A program made the translations under genes and the position numbers. A stretch of DNA of 64,000 bases from Paenibacillus bovis. Lineage in GTDB: Bacteria; Bacillota; Bacilli; Bacillales; Bacillaceae_C. Below are positions 25,947 to 35,024 of the stretch, in pieces. The notes under the pieces were generated by a model. That model had not been told where the DNA came from. It did no database searches and worked only from the letters and a program-made list of their open reading frames with translations. The number at the start of each line of letters is the position of its first letter. The first letter of the stretch is position 1. The stretch is from contig VEFU01000005.1 in assembly GCA_007679095.1 (NCBI GenBank), positions 1 to 64,000 on the forward strand, written 5' to 3'.

Positions 25947-28900
25947 CTACTCTTCAAATTTATTATAGAACGACTCCATGGCCATTTCGTTGTAGTATTT
26001 GTAGTTGAATTCGGCTGGTGTGTGGCGTTCTTCTTTTTTGAGCATAGTTTGCATGCCTTGTTCGAGGCCGGTGATGCTGTTTTCGACGAGTAGTCCGTAT
26101 TTGCCGTTTTCGAGGACGGTACGGTTGGCGACGATGTCGGTGGCGATGATGTTCATGCCGAGTGTCATCGCTTCAAGCAGTACCATTGGTTGTCCTTCGT
26201 AATGGGATGATAGGACGAAGCAGTCGCATTTTTTCATTAGGACGAATGGATTTTCCACTTGTCCTAATAAGAAAACGGAATCTTCGACGCCTAATTCTTT
26301 TACTAAGTCCTCCAGTTGCCGGCGTAATGGCCCGTCGCCCATGATGAACAGCTTGCTCGCTTTATGCTGATGATGAAAGTTTGCGAATGCCTGAATTAAG
26401 TTGTCTTGCCCTTTTTCAGGTGAAAGCCTGCCCATATGCACGAAGTTAAGCTCATCTGGATTTGGCTCAGGTACTTCCTGTGCCCGCTCCTCTCGTTTCA
26501 AGCGATACTTTTTCACAGATTCAAAAGCAGTTGCATTCATCCAGCCGATTTTCTGGTTGTTTTTATAAAATAAATAGTAGAATCCGCCTCGTGTTTTAAC
26601 GCCCGCTCTAATTGTGACGGTATCACCAGCAAATGCTGCTGAAGGTGCGACGATAATTGCGTCCTCATTGGCAGGGACTTGGTTCCAAATATTGTAGTCT
26701 CCTGATTTCGATACTTTTACAAAAACAGGATTCATAATTTTTACGACACCTAGTGGCCGTTCTTCGCGCTTCTGTAATAATTCTCGATTTTCTATAAAGT
26801 TCCTAGCTTTCAGTACTTTACGTTTCATGTCGACACGGGCTCGTTCCACTTTACTTAGCCCCGGATGGATCGTATATGCTTCATTTAATGTTAATCCAGA
26901 AGCTTCAATCCAACCTATCACCGTTCCATTCACGGCAATGCGATAGGAAATACCACGCCCCGTCTCCACTTCCTTATCAACATCGACAATAACACCTTTA
27001 TAATCCGCGCTACTACACACTTTTTCACAAGCAGGCAGTTTAAACGGTCGTGACCAAATACAGCTGCCTGCTTTGACCGTGCCGATTTTATCGATAGTGT
27101 CCTCGGCAATTATTTTATCAGGTAAAAACTCTATTCCGTTTGCCTCGATCCAGCCAATGACGCGGTTTTGATGGCTAAACTTATAATACGTTTTCTCATC
27201 AACAACCGCTTTTCTCGTAATAAATATTTCAGCATTGTTGTAATCCGCTCCTAACTGAAAAGAGCGTGCCTCTTCATTCAGTGGGAGTGTATTCCAAACT
27301 GCTTGCGAATTTTTCAACAATGCCCTTGCCTTATAGTCGCTAACCATTTCCTCTTCGCTAGAAATGGATGTCGTATCCCCATCTAAAATCTTACTCGGAT
27401 CTATCGAATTAAGCACATAGTCAAACTTATGCTCGGCCGCGTACTCTGCAAGGTTTTGCTTGTTGACGGCCATCGCTCCCTCCGAAACACTGACAAGCCT
27501 ATCAAACTGGTCGTACACGGAGAACAATCCACGTAAATTGATGCGATGCGGTCTTCTCCCATCGACAAGCCTTTCGCTATCCGCCTTCATATCACTGTGT
27601 AAGTAGCAAATTTTCTGTTTCGCATCTGCTGCAAGAAGCAGCTTCGCCCAGTATAGGCTATAGCCACTAAAATCAACCACATAATCGAAGCTCGTTTTTC
27701 CAAACAGACGTTTATGTTCGCGGGCAAAAGCTTCGTCTGGATACAAGCGCTCCCCTAATTTGCCGTTTTTTCCGCGATTATGAATGAATTTATCTTTGTA
27801 TTGCTCAAAGAAAAGGTACGCAGGGAGACCACCTTTAAAAACGAGACGTACATTTTTATTAATTTTGGCGATATTATTCAACACTTCAGCAGAATTCGAC
27901 GTCGGCAGAAAACACGTAACATCATATTTGTCATAATCAAGGTTATTGGACAAATTGATAAAGGAAGCGGTAATGCCGTTATTACGCATTCCTCCAGGGT
28001 AAATAAGCATTTTCTGCTTTTTAGCATCCAAATTCTTGATGATGTTCAGTGGGACAGGGGGACGGGTTCCTTGTCCCAGATTGGATTGGGACGAGGAAGC
28101 TGAACCCTTGTCCCGAAAGATATACTGGACGATTCGTTCCGTCACTTTTCCATCTTCATAGTTCGTGATATTGCGTTTCATCGTTTCATATTTTTCCTGG
28201 TAATTCTCCTGAACAGTTTTCAGGTCGCGAATTGCCGCAACGAGTTCTTGGGCGTTGAATAATAACGGACCTGGTAGCTCACTGTTAGCAAAGTATTGAC
28301 CGCGCTGGCTACTGTACACATCAAGATCCCAAGTGTAGAAAAGAATTGGTTTATTGGTGACGAGAAAATCAAAGAATATACTAGAATAATCGGTAATTAG
28401 CAGGTCAACTGCGGCAAGTAACTCATTCGTATCAATATAATCAGGGATGAGCCACTTGTTTATTTCCGGATTTTTCTCCGCTTCCTTGTATAAAAATGGA
28501 TGAACTTTTACAAACAAATTGTACTGTTCTCCGATTTCTTGCTCCAAATAGCTCATATCGGCAATAATTTGTTGCAAATCATTATTTACTCGCCTTACAT
28601 TCGTCCCTTTCCACGTCGGAGCGTATAAAATATTCGCTTTTACACGATTCATTTTCACACCGTATCGCTTCAACTCGTCTATCATCATGTCGCGGTCCGT
28701 ATTAAGCGTTAAATCAATCCTTGGGTAACCCTCTTCGATGATTTCACCTTTATATAATCCATCTAATTTATAGCTATCTGTATACATTTTTGTCGTGTGA
28801 GCATTCGGACTCAACAGAAAATCGGTACATAGGAAATTACGCAGCACATTTTGCACTCCAGATGGATTGCCCGGAATGTCGAACCCCATCCTCTTCAGTG

Positions 28901-29357
28901 GAGTCCCATGCCACGTGTTGATATAGGTTTGTCCCTCTTTCGGGATATAAAAGGATTGGAATGTGGAATTATTGATGACATATTGGCACGATGCCAAGTA
29001 TTTGAGGTACTGTTTCGAATTGCGCTGAACAAAAATCACATTAGGATAATTGTTATATTTCATCAACACATTTTTCAGCTTCTCAATGTCCTGAATGGAC
29101 CAAATATGCACATAATCCTTAAAATCCGGGTGATCTACCATATATGTAAACATCGCATATGGGCTATCTGTCATACTATTCCCATCACGACTTTCATACA
29201 AGATTGTCTTCTTCTGGATTGATTGCGTTTCATAATAACGCGTATACTGCTGGACCCGACGGTGATTATCCCGCAACACCACATTTACAATTGGCTCCAA
29301 CACAAACTTCAATCTCCGCTTCAAAACCTTCCTATTCACAACCGACAACCCCTTCAA
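25947..29357 (-). CDS. Fused CDP-glycerol phosphotransferase / GT-B glycosyltransferase with internal GW-like modules
   Basis: A 1136-residue protein. Residues about 40-410 are a PF04464 polymerase module (YINTWHGTPLKRMGFDIPG, ILYAPTWKG, VHPFLY, ITDYSSIFFDF). Residues 415-436 are a linker encoded by two REP-like palindromes. Residues about 445-670 look like the N-lobe of a GT-B enzyme and 960-1136 the C-lobe (MGRLSPEKGQDNLIQAF, SSHYEGQPMVLLEAMTLG, a GT4 E-x7-E motif). Between the lobes (about 690-950) are three SH3-like GW-type modules, each ending in IGWIEANG, IGWIEASG or IGWMNATAF. It probably adds glycerol-phosphate and a sugar to a teichoic-acid-type polymer on the cytoplasmic side. The fusion and the module insertion are seen; the substrates are inferred. 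Confidence 0.85.
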   Translation of the reverse strand: MKGLSVVNRKVLKRRLKFVLEPIVNVVLRDNHRRVQQYTRYYETQSIQKKTILYESRDGNSMTDSPYAMFTYMVDHPDFKDYVHIWSIQDIEKLKNVLMKYNNYPNVIFVQRNSKQYLKYLASCQYVINNSTFQSFYIPKEGQTYINTWHGTPLKRMGFDIPGNPSGVQNVLRNFLCTDFLLSPNAHTTKMYTDSYKLDGLYKGEIIEEGYPRIDLTLNTDRDMMIDELKRYGVKMNRVKANILYAPTWKGTNVRRVNNDLQQIIADMSYLEQEIGEQYNLFVKVHPFLYKEAEKNPEINKWLIPDYIDTNELLAAVDLLITDYSSIFFDFLVTNKPILFYTWDLDVYSSQRGQYFANSELPGPLLFNAQELVAAIRDLKTVQENYQEKYETMKRNITNYEDGKVTERIVQYIFRDKGSASSSQSNLGQGTRPPVPLNIIKNLDAKKQKMLIYPGGMRNNGITASFINLSNNLDYDKYDVTCFLPTSNSAEVLNNIAKINKNVRLVFKGGLPAYLFFEQYKDKFIHNRGKNGKLGERLYPDEAFAREHKRLFGKTSFDYVVDFSGYSLYWAKLLLAADAKQKICYLHSDMKADSERLVDGRRPHRINLRGLFSVYDQFDRLVSVSEGAMAVNKQNLAEYAAEHKFDYVLNSIDPSKILDGDTTSISSEEEMVSDYKARALLKNSQAVWNTLPLNEEARSFQLGADYNNAEIFITRKAVVDEKTYYKFSHQNRVIGWIEANGIEFLPDKIIAEDTIDKIGTVKAGSCIWSRPFKLPACEKVCSSADYKGVIVDVDKEVETGRGISYRIAVNGTVIGWIEASGLTLNEAYTIHPGLSKVERARVDMKRKVLKARNFIENRELLQKREERPLGVVKIMNPVFVKVSKSGDYNIWNQVPANEDAIIVAPSAAFAGDTVTIRAGVKTRGGFYYLFYKNNQKIGWMNATAFESVKKYRLKREERAQEVPEPNPDELNFVHMGRLSPEKGQDNLIQAFANFHHQHKASKLFIMGDGPLRRQLEDLVKELGVEDSVFLLGQVENPFVLMKKCDCFVLSSHYEGQPMVLLEAMTLGMNIIATDIVANRTVLENGKYGLLVENSITGLEQGMQTMLKKEERHTPAEFNYKYYNEMAMESFYNKFEE
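28051..28114. repeat. Inverted pair of REP-like palindromes inside a coding sequence
   Basis: Two 27-bp copies (28051-28077 and 28088-28114) in opposite orientation, read in frame through the linker of the fused glycosyltransferase (residues about 415-436, including GQGTRPPVP). Confidence 0.8.
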
Positions 29358-29414
29358 AAAACTAGACTAATCACCACCAAGTATCCCCAATTACAAAAAA
29401 ATCATTCAAAAAGT

Positions 29415-29480
29415 GGGTCGTGGGGTCAGCTTCCTTGTCCCGAAACGGATGATGGGACGACGGACCTGACCCCATGACCC
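29415..29480. repeat. Inverted pair of REP-like palindromes
   Basis: Copies at 29415-29441 and 29454-29480 in opposite orientations lie between divergent glycosyltransferase genes. The arms here are partly GGGTC/GACCC. A short ACGACCC repetition follows to 29496. Confidence 0.8.
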
Positions 29481-29565
29481 ACGACCCACGACCCACTGAA
29501 TAATTTCCCTATGAAAGATACATAATAGGTGCGGTAGTATTGGACGATTTTGGTGAAGGAATGAC

Positions 29566-31095
29566 GTGAAGATGATCCTGAAGTTTTTGGAGTTGAAGAA
29601 GGCAAAGAAAAGTACATATACGGTGTTTCGGCAGCCTACCTCTGAAGAAACAGAGTATGCCGTAACGGTCATTACGCCGGTTTACAATGGCGAAAAATTT
29701 TTATCAAAATCGATTGATTCGGTGATAGAGCAATCGATTGGGTTTGATAAAATCGAGTACATTCTCATTGATGATTGCTCGACAGATCGGTCGAAGGAAA
29801 TCATCTCTGAATATGCCGCTAAGTATGACAATATTATCGTCGTTTCTTTAGATTGCAATTCGGGGTCACCGGGGAGGCCTCGTAATATTGGCATTGAACT
29901 GGCTAGCGCTCCTTACATCACGTTTTTAGATGCGGATGATTGGCTCGACCCGAACGGTATACAGGCTTTGTATGAGATTTTAGAAGAAACTGGAGATCCA
30001 TATGTCGTTGGCCGGACGCTAAAAGTTGATGGGAACGGCTTATCCGTTGTTGGGGAGCATCAATGTTGTAAGGAAAGAAGAAGTGTATCTCCATTCTCGA
30101 TTCCTCATATTTTTCACCATCTTGGCCCAACCGCACGTATGATGCGTACTAGTTTTATTCGAGAACAACAAATTAAGTTTCCTGAGATGAAGTTTGCGGA
30201 GGATAAGCAATTTTTCATCGATGTCCTCACACAGTGTAAAACAATATCCACAACGAAAAAGCCGATTTATTATGCGAATCGGCTGAATGATACGGTAAAA
30301 ACGCGTTTAACGAATCAAACGAATATTTTACAAAAGACAAATTATAATTTCCAAATCGTCCGTTATATTTTAAAACGTGAGCTCGATGTTGAAATCGAGA
30401 AAATGATTGTGAACAGAATGATTGAGTTTGATTTAATGCGAAGGATGTTTACGACGGCACACTTTAAAAATACGAAACTAAAACTGCTCTACTACTATTT
30501 AATTAAACAAATGTTGAAGACAACGAAAAAATTGCCGTATGACATATCGGATAATTTCTTACAACCTTTACACAAAGCCATATACGAATTGATTCTGGAA
30601 GGAAAGTATGGGGCAGTGACAAAGCTGTTGGAATGGGATGAAAAAACAAAAGTAAAAGAAGTAATCATCCAAAACGAGCAACCTTATTATGTCACCCCTT
30701 TTTCCGACGAGAAATATAAATACATTCCAGTACCAATGTACATTACCTTTAAAGAACATTACTGTGAAGCGGGTAAGTATGTCCTCCATTTCCAAGTGTT
30801 CGGGGAACAAACAACAGCAATTACCGATGTATTATTTCGTGACGGGAAGAACGCACACAATGACTTTGTGTTACCAGTAACGGTGAATGAAAAAGGAGAA
30901 GGTGTGCTCGAATGCGATTTCGATGTATTAAAGGAACTCCCACCTGCATACTATTCGATTTTTGTCCGGTATAACGATTATATGAAGACGAATATTCGCC
31001 AATTAAACAAAAATGAGATGACCTACCCTTACGATAACCGCGAATTCAACTTCTGCCATACAGCGTACTCCAATGTTGCACTGAGAATAAAATAG
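29566..31095 (+). CDS. Family 2 glycosyltransferase
   Basis: A 509-residue GT2 enzyme. The N-terminal GT-A domain (about 30-260) shows VTVITPVYNGEKFL, LIDDCSTDRSKEI and the metal-binding FLDADDWLDP. About 250 further residues follow, of the kind seen after GT2 domains in teichoic-acid glycosylation enzymes. The start is GTG at 29566 or ATG at 29572; AAGGA precedes both. It is divergent from the fused glycosyltransferase. The likely role is glycosylation of a WTA or other surface polymer. Confidence 0.85.
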   Translation: MKMILKFLELKKAKKSTYTVFRQPTSEETEYAVTVITPVYNGEKFLSKSIDSVIEQSIGFDKIEYILIDDCSTDRSKEIISEYAAKYDNIIVVSLDCNSGSPGRPRNIGIELASAPYITFLDADDWLDPNGIQALYEILEETGDPYVVGRTLKVDGNGLSVVGEHQCCKERRSVSPFSIPHIFHHLGPTARMMRTSFIREQQIKFPEMKFAEDKQFFIDVLTQCKTISTTKKPIYYANRLNDTVKTRLTNQTNILQKTNYNFQIVRYILKRELDVEIEKMIVNRMIEFDLMRRMFTTAHFKNTKLKLLYYYLIKQMLKTTKKLPYDISDNFLQPLHKAIYELILEGKYGAVTKLLEWDEKTKVKEVIIQNEQPYYVTPFSDEKYKYIPVPMYITFKEHYCEAGKYVLHFQVFGEQTTAITDVLFRDGKNAHNDFVLPVTVNEKGEGVLECDFDVLKELPPAYYSIFVRYNDYMKTNIRQLNKNEMTYPYDNREFNFCHTAYSNVALRIK

Positions 31096-31166
31096 GGACA
31101 TGGGGTCAGTTTTCTTGTCCCACCACCATGATGAAAAGTGGGACAACTTTCCTGACCCCATGTCCC
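31095..31166. repeat. Inverted pair of REP-like palindromes
   Basis: 27-bp copies at 31095-31121 and 31140-31166 in opposite orientation fill the gap between two convergent genes. The first begins at the GT2 stop codon and the second ends at the stop of the membrane-protein gene. A possible bidirectional terminator. Confidence 0.85.
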
Positions 31167-31664
31167 TTAACCCTTTTTTCCCTCTGCTTTTCCCATTATA
31201 TAGCGGAAGAATAGTAGTGTAAGTGGTTGTGTGAGCAGGTAAAATCCATATGAGTATTTTATATTCCAGCCTTTGTAGTTAAATACGTCAAATAGGACAC
31301 ACAACCATTCATACAATGTCGCTATTAAAGAAGCAATTACTAAATACAGTAATATCCAATAGCCTTTAATATTAAAGCGATCGAATATGTATACAAAGAT
31401 ATAAGCAAACGGTGCATACAATGTGTAGGTGATTAAATCAAACAGATCATATTTCCCTGTATCGGTAATATTGTATACATCGACTGTTGGCCCCGCTAAT
31501 AGATGGTCCAATGTTCTTGCAACGGTTGCTGCAAAAACCATCATGAGAATCGTGACACTTAACGGGAAACGGCGTGGTAGAAGGATGACAGTCACAACCC
31601 CTACAGCTAGAGAGATGATAATAAACCATTCATTTTGGTCAAACTTTTGCGGTAGTGGCATCAT
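31167..31664 (-). CDS. Multi-pass membrane protein (CBO0543-like)
   Basis: A 165-residue integral membrane protein with about five hydrophobic segments and conserved-looking polar positions (TRTLDHLLAGP-like region near residue 50, YEWLCVLFDVFNYKGWNIKY near 115). It resembles the Bacillus membrane family often labelled CBO0543; this is from memory and not certain. It overlaps the preceding membrane-protein gene by 4 bp, so the two are coupled. Confidence 0.65.
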   Translation of the reverse strand: MMPLPQKFDQNEWFIIISLAVGVVTVILLPRRFPLSVTILMMVFAATVARTLDHLLAGPTVDVYNITDTGKYDLFDLITYTLYAPFAYIFVYIFDRFNIKGYWILLYLVIASLIATLYEWLCVLFDVFNYKGWNIKYSYGFYLLTQPLTLLFFRYIMGKAEGKKG

Positions 31665-32134
31665 TCTCTTATCCCTTCTCTCCTGAGCACCCTTCTAAAT
31701 AAAAGAAGCGCCACATACATCACTAGTATCATCATGACGATCGTGATCATAGAAAGTATTATATGCCAATCCATAAATGTAATCACTTCCCATTTCACTA
31801 ATAAAAACTGAACCGAGGCAATAATGGCAACAGAAGCGATGAACACGATGAGTTTTTTCATTTTTGTACCCATCTTTTCAAAGAGATTAAAAAATGCTAA
31901 ATATAATAGCGGACTCATAATGAATTCATATAGTCGAAAAATAATAAATAGATCGATACTACTGGAAACCTTCCATGCTCCAACGTTCACATAAAGTATC
32001 CCCATATAACCAGTTAAAAAAAATACTAACAACATATACAAGAAAATATTCTCTAATATATGCAATCGTTTACTCTGCAGAAAAAAAGCAATCATTACTA
32101 GTAATGTTAAGTTTACAAAAATGACTAGTTCCAC
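31661..32134 (-). CDS. Multi-pass membrane protein of unknown function
   Basis: A 157-residue protein with five predicted membrane segments and few charged residues. I chose a GTG start at 32134 because AAGGG lies 9 nt upstream; a TTG at 32143 overlaps that Shine-Dalgarno. Its stop overlaps the start of the next membrane protein (ATGA), making a two-gene unit. No family is recognised. Confidence 0.6.
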   Translation of the reverse strand: MELVIFVNLTLLVMIAFFLQSKRLHILENIFLYMLLVFFLTGYMGILYVNVGAWKVSSSIDLFIIFRLYEFIMSPLLYLAFFNLFEKMGTKMKKLIVFIASVAIIASVQFLLVKWEVITFMDWHIILSMITIVMMILVMYVALLLFRRVLRREGIRE

Positions 32135-32153
32135 ATATATCAACCCTTATGAT

Positions 32154-32180
32154 GGGACATGAAGATCACAACTTTGTCCC
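32154..32180. repeat. REP-like palindrome, diverged copy
   Basis: GGGACATGAAGATC...TTTGTCCC has the arms and exact 27-bp length of the family but a diverged centre. It lies just upstream of the membrane-protein pair. Confidence 0.6.
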
Positions 32181-32220
32181 AAGTATTATCATTTTATTAT
32201 CACCATAAATTGCTTAAAAA

Positions 32221-32256
32221 ATGCAAAAAACTCTGCAAGAATTGTTCCTTGCAGAG
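32221..32256 (-). terminator. Terminator of a CDP-glycerol phosphotransferase gene
   Basis: A 9-bp stem (32231-32239 with 32248-32256, CTCTGCAAG and CTTGCAGAG), 8-nt loop, followed on the minus strand by TTTTTTGCATTTTTT. Confidence 0.85.
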
Positions 32257-32267
32257 CTTAGCATTAT

Positions 32268-33467
32268 TTAGCCGATTTCTCTATTACTTGATTGTAACTC
32301 TTCATTCCTAAATTCTTTGCCTTCAAAAATATGCTGCACAATCCGCTCCGTCGCTTTCCCATCCTGATAATCAAAGAAGCGATTTCGGAAGTGGCTGACT
32401 TCGTCGATGCTTGCTTCGGAATTACGGATGAGTGCAATCAATGCATCTGTGTCCATTGCAATCGGACCAGGAATAATTTCCTCATATGCATAGTAGAAAT
32501 CACGTTGTCGTTTGTAGTCATCCAAATCATATGGATAGAAAATCATTGGGCGATTGAGCAAGCTATAATCGAAGAACACGGTAGAATAATCGGTAATTAA
32601 TAAGTCCGTAATCGTTAATAATTCTTCAATCGTAAATGCGTTCTTCACTTGGTACCCGAACGTCCCTAGATTCACATTCCCTTGCATATACGGATGTAAA
32701 TGAACGATTAACGTGTATTCATCCTGCAATTCAGCAGCTATTTTTCCTGCATCAAAAGGTAATTTAAAATCGTCCTGATAATGGCTTTTGCCGCGAAATG
32801 TCGGTGCATATAGTAAAATCTTTTTCCCAACAGCACCTGGATATGTCTCTAAAAAGCGCTCCCGAATCTCTTCCGCTACTTTTCCCTCGTAAAAATAATC
32901 GGTTCGTGGTACACCTAGAGGGTAAATGCGCTCCTCCGGCATATTAAAGGCTTCTGCGAAAAATGGTACTACCTCCGACGAACTCACATATGCCTTTGTG
33001 TAATTGCCGTGAATTGGCACATGTTTTAAATAATCCGGGCTTGGACCAAATGGCTTCCCCACAGTACTGAGGCCGAACTTCTTCAGCGCGCCGGCACTAT
33101 GCCATAACTGGATAATTTCTACCTCTTTCCGCGGTTTTATTACATAGACAGGTAAATAATAATCATCAATAATAAAATACCGCGATGTCGCCAAATGGTA
33201 GCAAGCCGGGATCATATGAAATATATAGCTTATTTTTCCAGCAATCGTACTATCAAATTTCTTAAACAAATACTGTCGTTTTAAATGCGGGTACCGCTCC
33301 ACGACCGCATCATGCACAAAAGCCAGATTATCCTTCAACTTATCTGCTCGATACGACGCGAACGTTACTTTCTTTTCATCCACTTTCCACAGCAAACAAA
33401 ACAGCCAATAGAAAGCTCTCATTACATATTTCACTAATATAGTAGGTATTAACTTGAGAAACCTCAT
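32268..33467 (-). CDS. CDP-glycerol:glycerophosphate phosphotransferase family protein (TagB-like)
   Basis: A 399-residue PF04464 enzyme. A hydrophobic/amphipathic N-terminus (residues 1-30) suggests membrane association. Key motifs are QLWHSAGALKKFG, LLYAPTFRG, VHLHPYM and ITDYSTVFFDY. The first motif is close to that of TagB-type primases, while polymerases usually read TWHGTP. It probably transfers glycerol- or ribitol-phosphate from the CDP-alditol to lipid-linked acceptor. AGAGGTAGG precedes the ATG. Confidence 0.85.
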   Translation of the reverse strand: MRFLKLIPTILVKYVMRAFYWLFCLLWKVDEKKVTFASYRADKLKDNLAFVHDAVVERYPHLKRQYLFKKFDSTIAGKISYIFHMIPACYHLATSRYFIIDDYYLPVYVIKPRKEVEIIQLWHSAGALKKFGLSTVGKPFGPSPDYLKHVPIHGNYTKAYVSSSEVVPFFAEAFNMPEERIYPLGVPRTDYFYEGKVAEEIRERFLETYPGAVGKKILLYAPTFRGKSHYQDDFKLPFDAGKIAAELQDEYTLIVHLHPYMQGNVNLGTFGYQVKNAFTIEELLTITDLLITDYSTVFFDYSLLNRPMIFYPYDLDDYKRQRDFYYAYEEIIPGPIAMDTDALIALIRNSEASIDEVSHFRNRFFDYQDGKATERIVQHIFEGKEFRNEELQSSNREIG

Positions 33468-33502
33468 ATACTACCTACCTCTCATCTTAAATTTTTTAGA
33501 AT

Positions 33503-33720
33503 GGGACAGGGGTTGGTTTTCGGGACACGGGGTCAGTTTTCTTGGGACATGGGGGCAGTTTTCTTGTCCCAGTTTGGTTGGTGGGACACGGGGGCAGACT
33601 CCTTGTCCCAACCTATAGCGGGACTAGTAACTGCCCCTAACCCGTTCAATGTGGGACGGTGTTCCTGACCCCATGTCCCGCCCAGTCACTGGGACGATGT
33701 TCCTGACCCCATGTCCCGTC
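33503..33720. repeat. Cluster of REP-like palindromes
   Basis: At least five whole or partial copies of the GGGAC...GTCCC element in succession. The two rightmost copies are clear, and the last (33691-33717) contains the 3' end of the neighbouring phosphotransferase gene. Confidence 0.8.
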
Positions 33721-35011
33721 CGGCCTCCACCACTACTTCTCGTTCACCTAAAATGTGATGGTAAATGTATTGTAGTTGTTTGTTTAGTACAGGTTCTTGG
33801 TTTTCTTTGGAGTAGAAGATGTTCAATACGCGCTCGCGATCTTCAGCATATGAGCTTGGGTCCTCCATGGCGCGCTCCAATTCTACTAATAAATCCTTGA
33901 ATTCGTTCACCTTTGGACCTGGTGTTACGTCAAAATAATTGAAATACATTTCATTTGATTTACGTAAGTACAAATCCAAATCATAGCTATAAAACAGTAC
34001 TGGGCGATCTAGTAATAAATAATCTGTATAGCAGCTAGAGTAATCCGTTAATAAAATATCACTATATTTCAATAGTAATTGCGGATCATACGTCTCTTCA
34101 CTAATATCGATTATGTGTTCATATATACTTGGCACCATGCCACTGCTATACATATGCCGTTTTACGAGGAATTTATAACCCGTCCGTTCACATAGCTCAT
34201 TCAACTTGGCAAAATCAAAAACGAGGTTAATATCCGTCTCTAACTTCCCGAAATTACGATGTGTCGGCATATACAAAATCACTTTCTCGTTACGAATCCA
34301 CTCAGGAATTTCCAAGTCCTCCTCTGTGTCTTTAAAAAACACATCATTACGAACTTGTCCAAGCTGTAACACATTTTCCTTCGGTACTAAAAATGTCTCC
34401 GGATAATAGGAACTAACCGCATCACTAGTCGATACGACATAGTTTGTTTTTGCTTGATTTGTTTTCACGACAAACATCCCGAAAAACCGCTTCACCCAGC
34501 TCTTTTCATGGATTATTTTATAAGAGAATGTGTTTCGATTAGCACCCCACACCTTCTTCAAACCAACCCCATGCCACGTAAGATAGGAGATGGCCCCACC
34601 AACAAATGCTTTACTGAAATCGTCATTAATAGAGTGCGAATGAATGACTAACTTCGCCCGCAATTGGCAGATGATTCCCTTTAGTGAATGGTGCTTATAC
34701 GCTTCATACCCTTGTTTTCGTAGCATCGTGATGACACGGTTATTTTTTGAAATCCACACACAGCGGTAATCTGGGTTTTTGACCATTTCCAAAAATATGT
34801 ACTTCGTATTACCTCGGAAGCCTAACCCATTTTCACCGCCAAACACGACGAGCTTGCGCGATTTCGGCACTAATTTTGATAAAAAGTGAATGGTTACGAC
34901 AAATGTGCGCTTACCTAGCAATCTCACTCTTTTCACTAGGTTTGAGCTTACAGCTATAAAAATTAAGATTAATAGGATAATTTGTATCCATTGCAAAATT
35001 TCATTACTCAT
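33686..35011 (-). CDS. CDP-glycerol/ribitol phosphotransferase family protein with REP-derived tail
   Basis: A 441-residue PF04464 protein. It begins with a membrane segment (residues about 8-25), then the catalytic module with LTWHGVGLKKVWGANRNTF, LYMPTHRNFG, KRHMYS and LTDYSSCYTDY. The last residues (DMGSGTSSQ) and the stop codon are encoded by a REP-like palindrome. It is directly followed upstream in the operon by the TarI-like and SDR genes, so ribitol-phosphate transfer is plausible. Confidence 0.83.
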   Translation of the reverse strand: MSNEILQWIQIILLILIFIAVSSNLVKRVRLLGKRTFVVTIHFLSKLVPKSRKLVVFGGENGLGFRGNTKYIFLEMVKNPDYRCVWISKNNRVITMLRKQGYEAYKHHSLKGIICQLRAKLVIHSHSINDDFSKAFVGGAISYLTWHGVGLKKVWGANRNTFSYKIIHEKSWVKRFFGMFVVKTNQAKTNYVVSTSDAVSSYYPETFLVPKENVLQLGQVRNDVFFKDTEEDLEIPEWIRNEKVILYMPTHRNFGKLETDINLVFDFAKLNELCERTGYKFLVKRHMYSSGMVPSIYEHIIDISEETYDPQLLLKYSDILLTDYSSCYTDYLLLDRPVLFYSYDLDLYLRKSNEMYFNYFDVTPGPKVNEFKDLLVELERAMEDPSSYAEDRERVLNIFYSKENQEPVLNKQLQYIYHHILGEREVVVEAGRDMGSGTSSQ

Positions 35012-35024
35012 TTTGTACCGCCTC

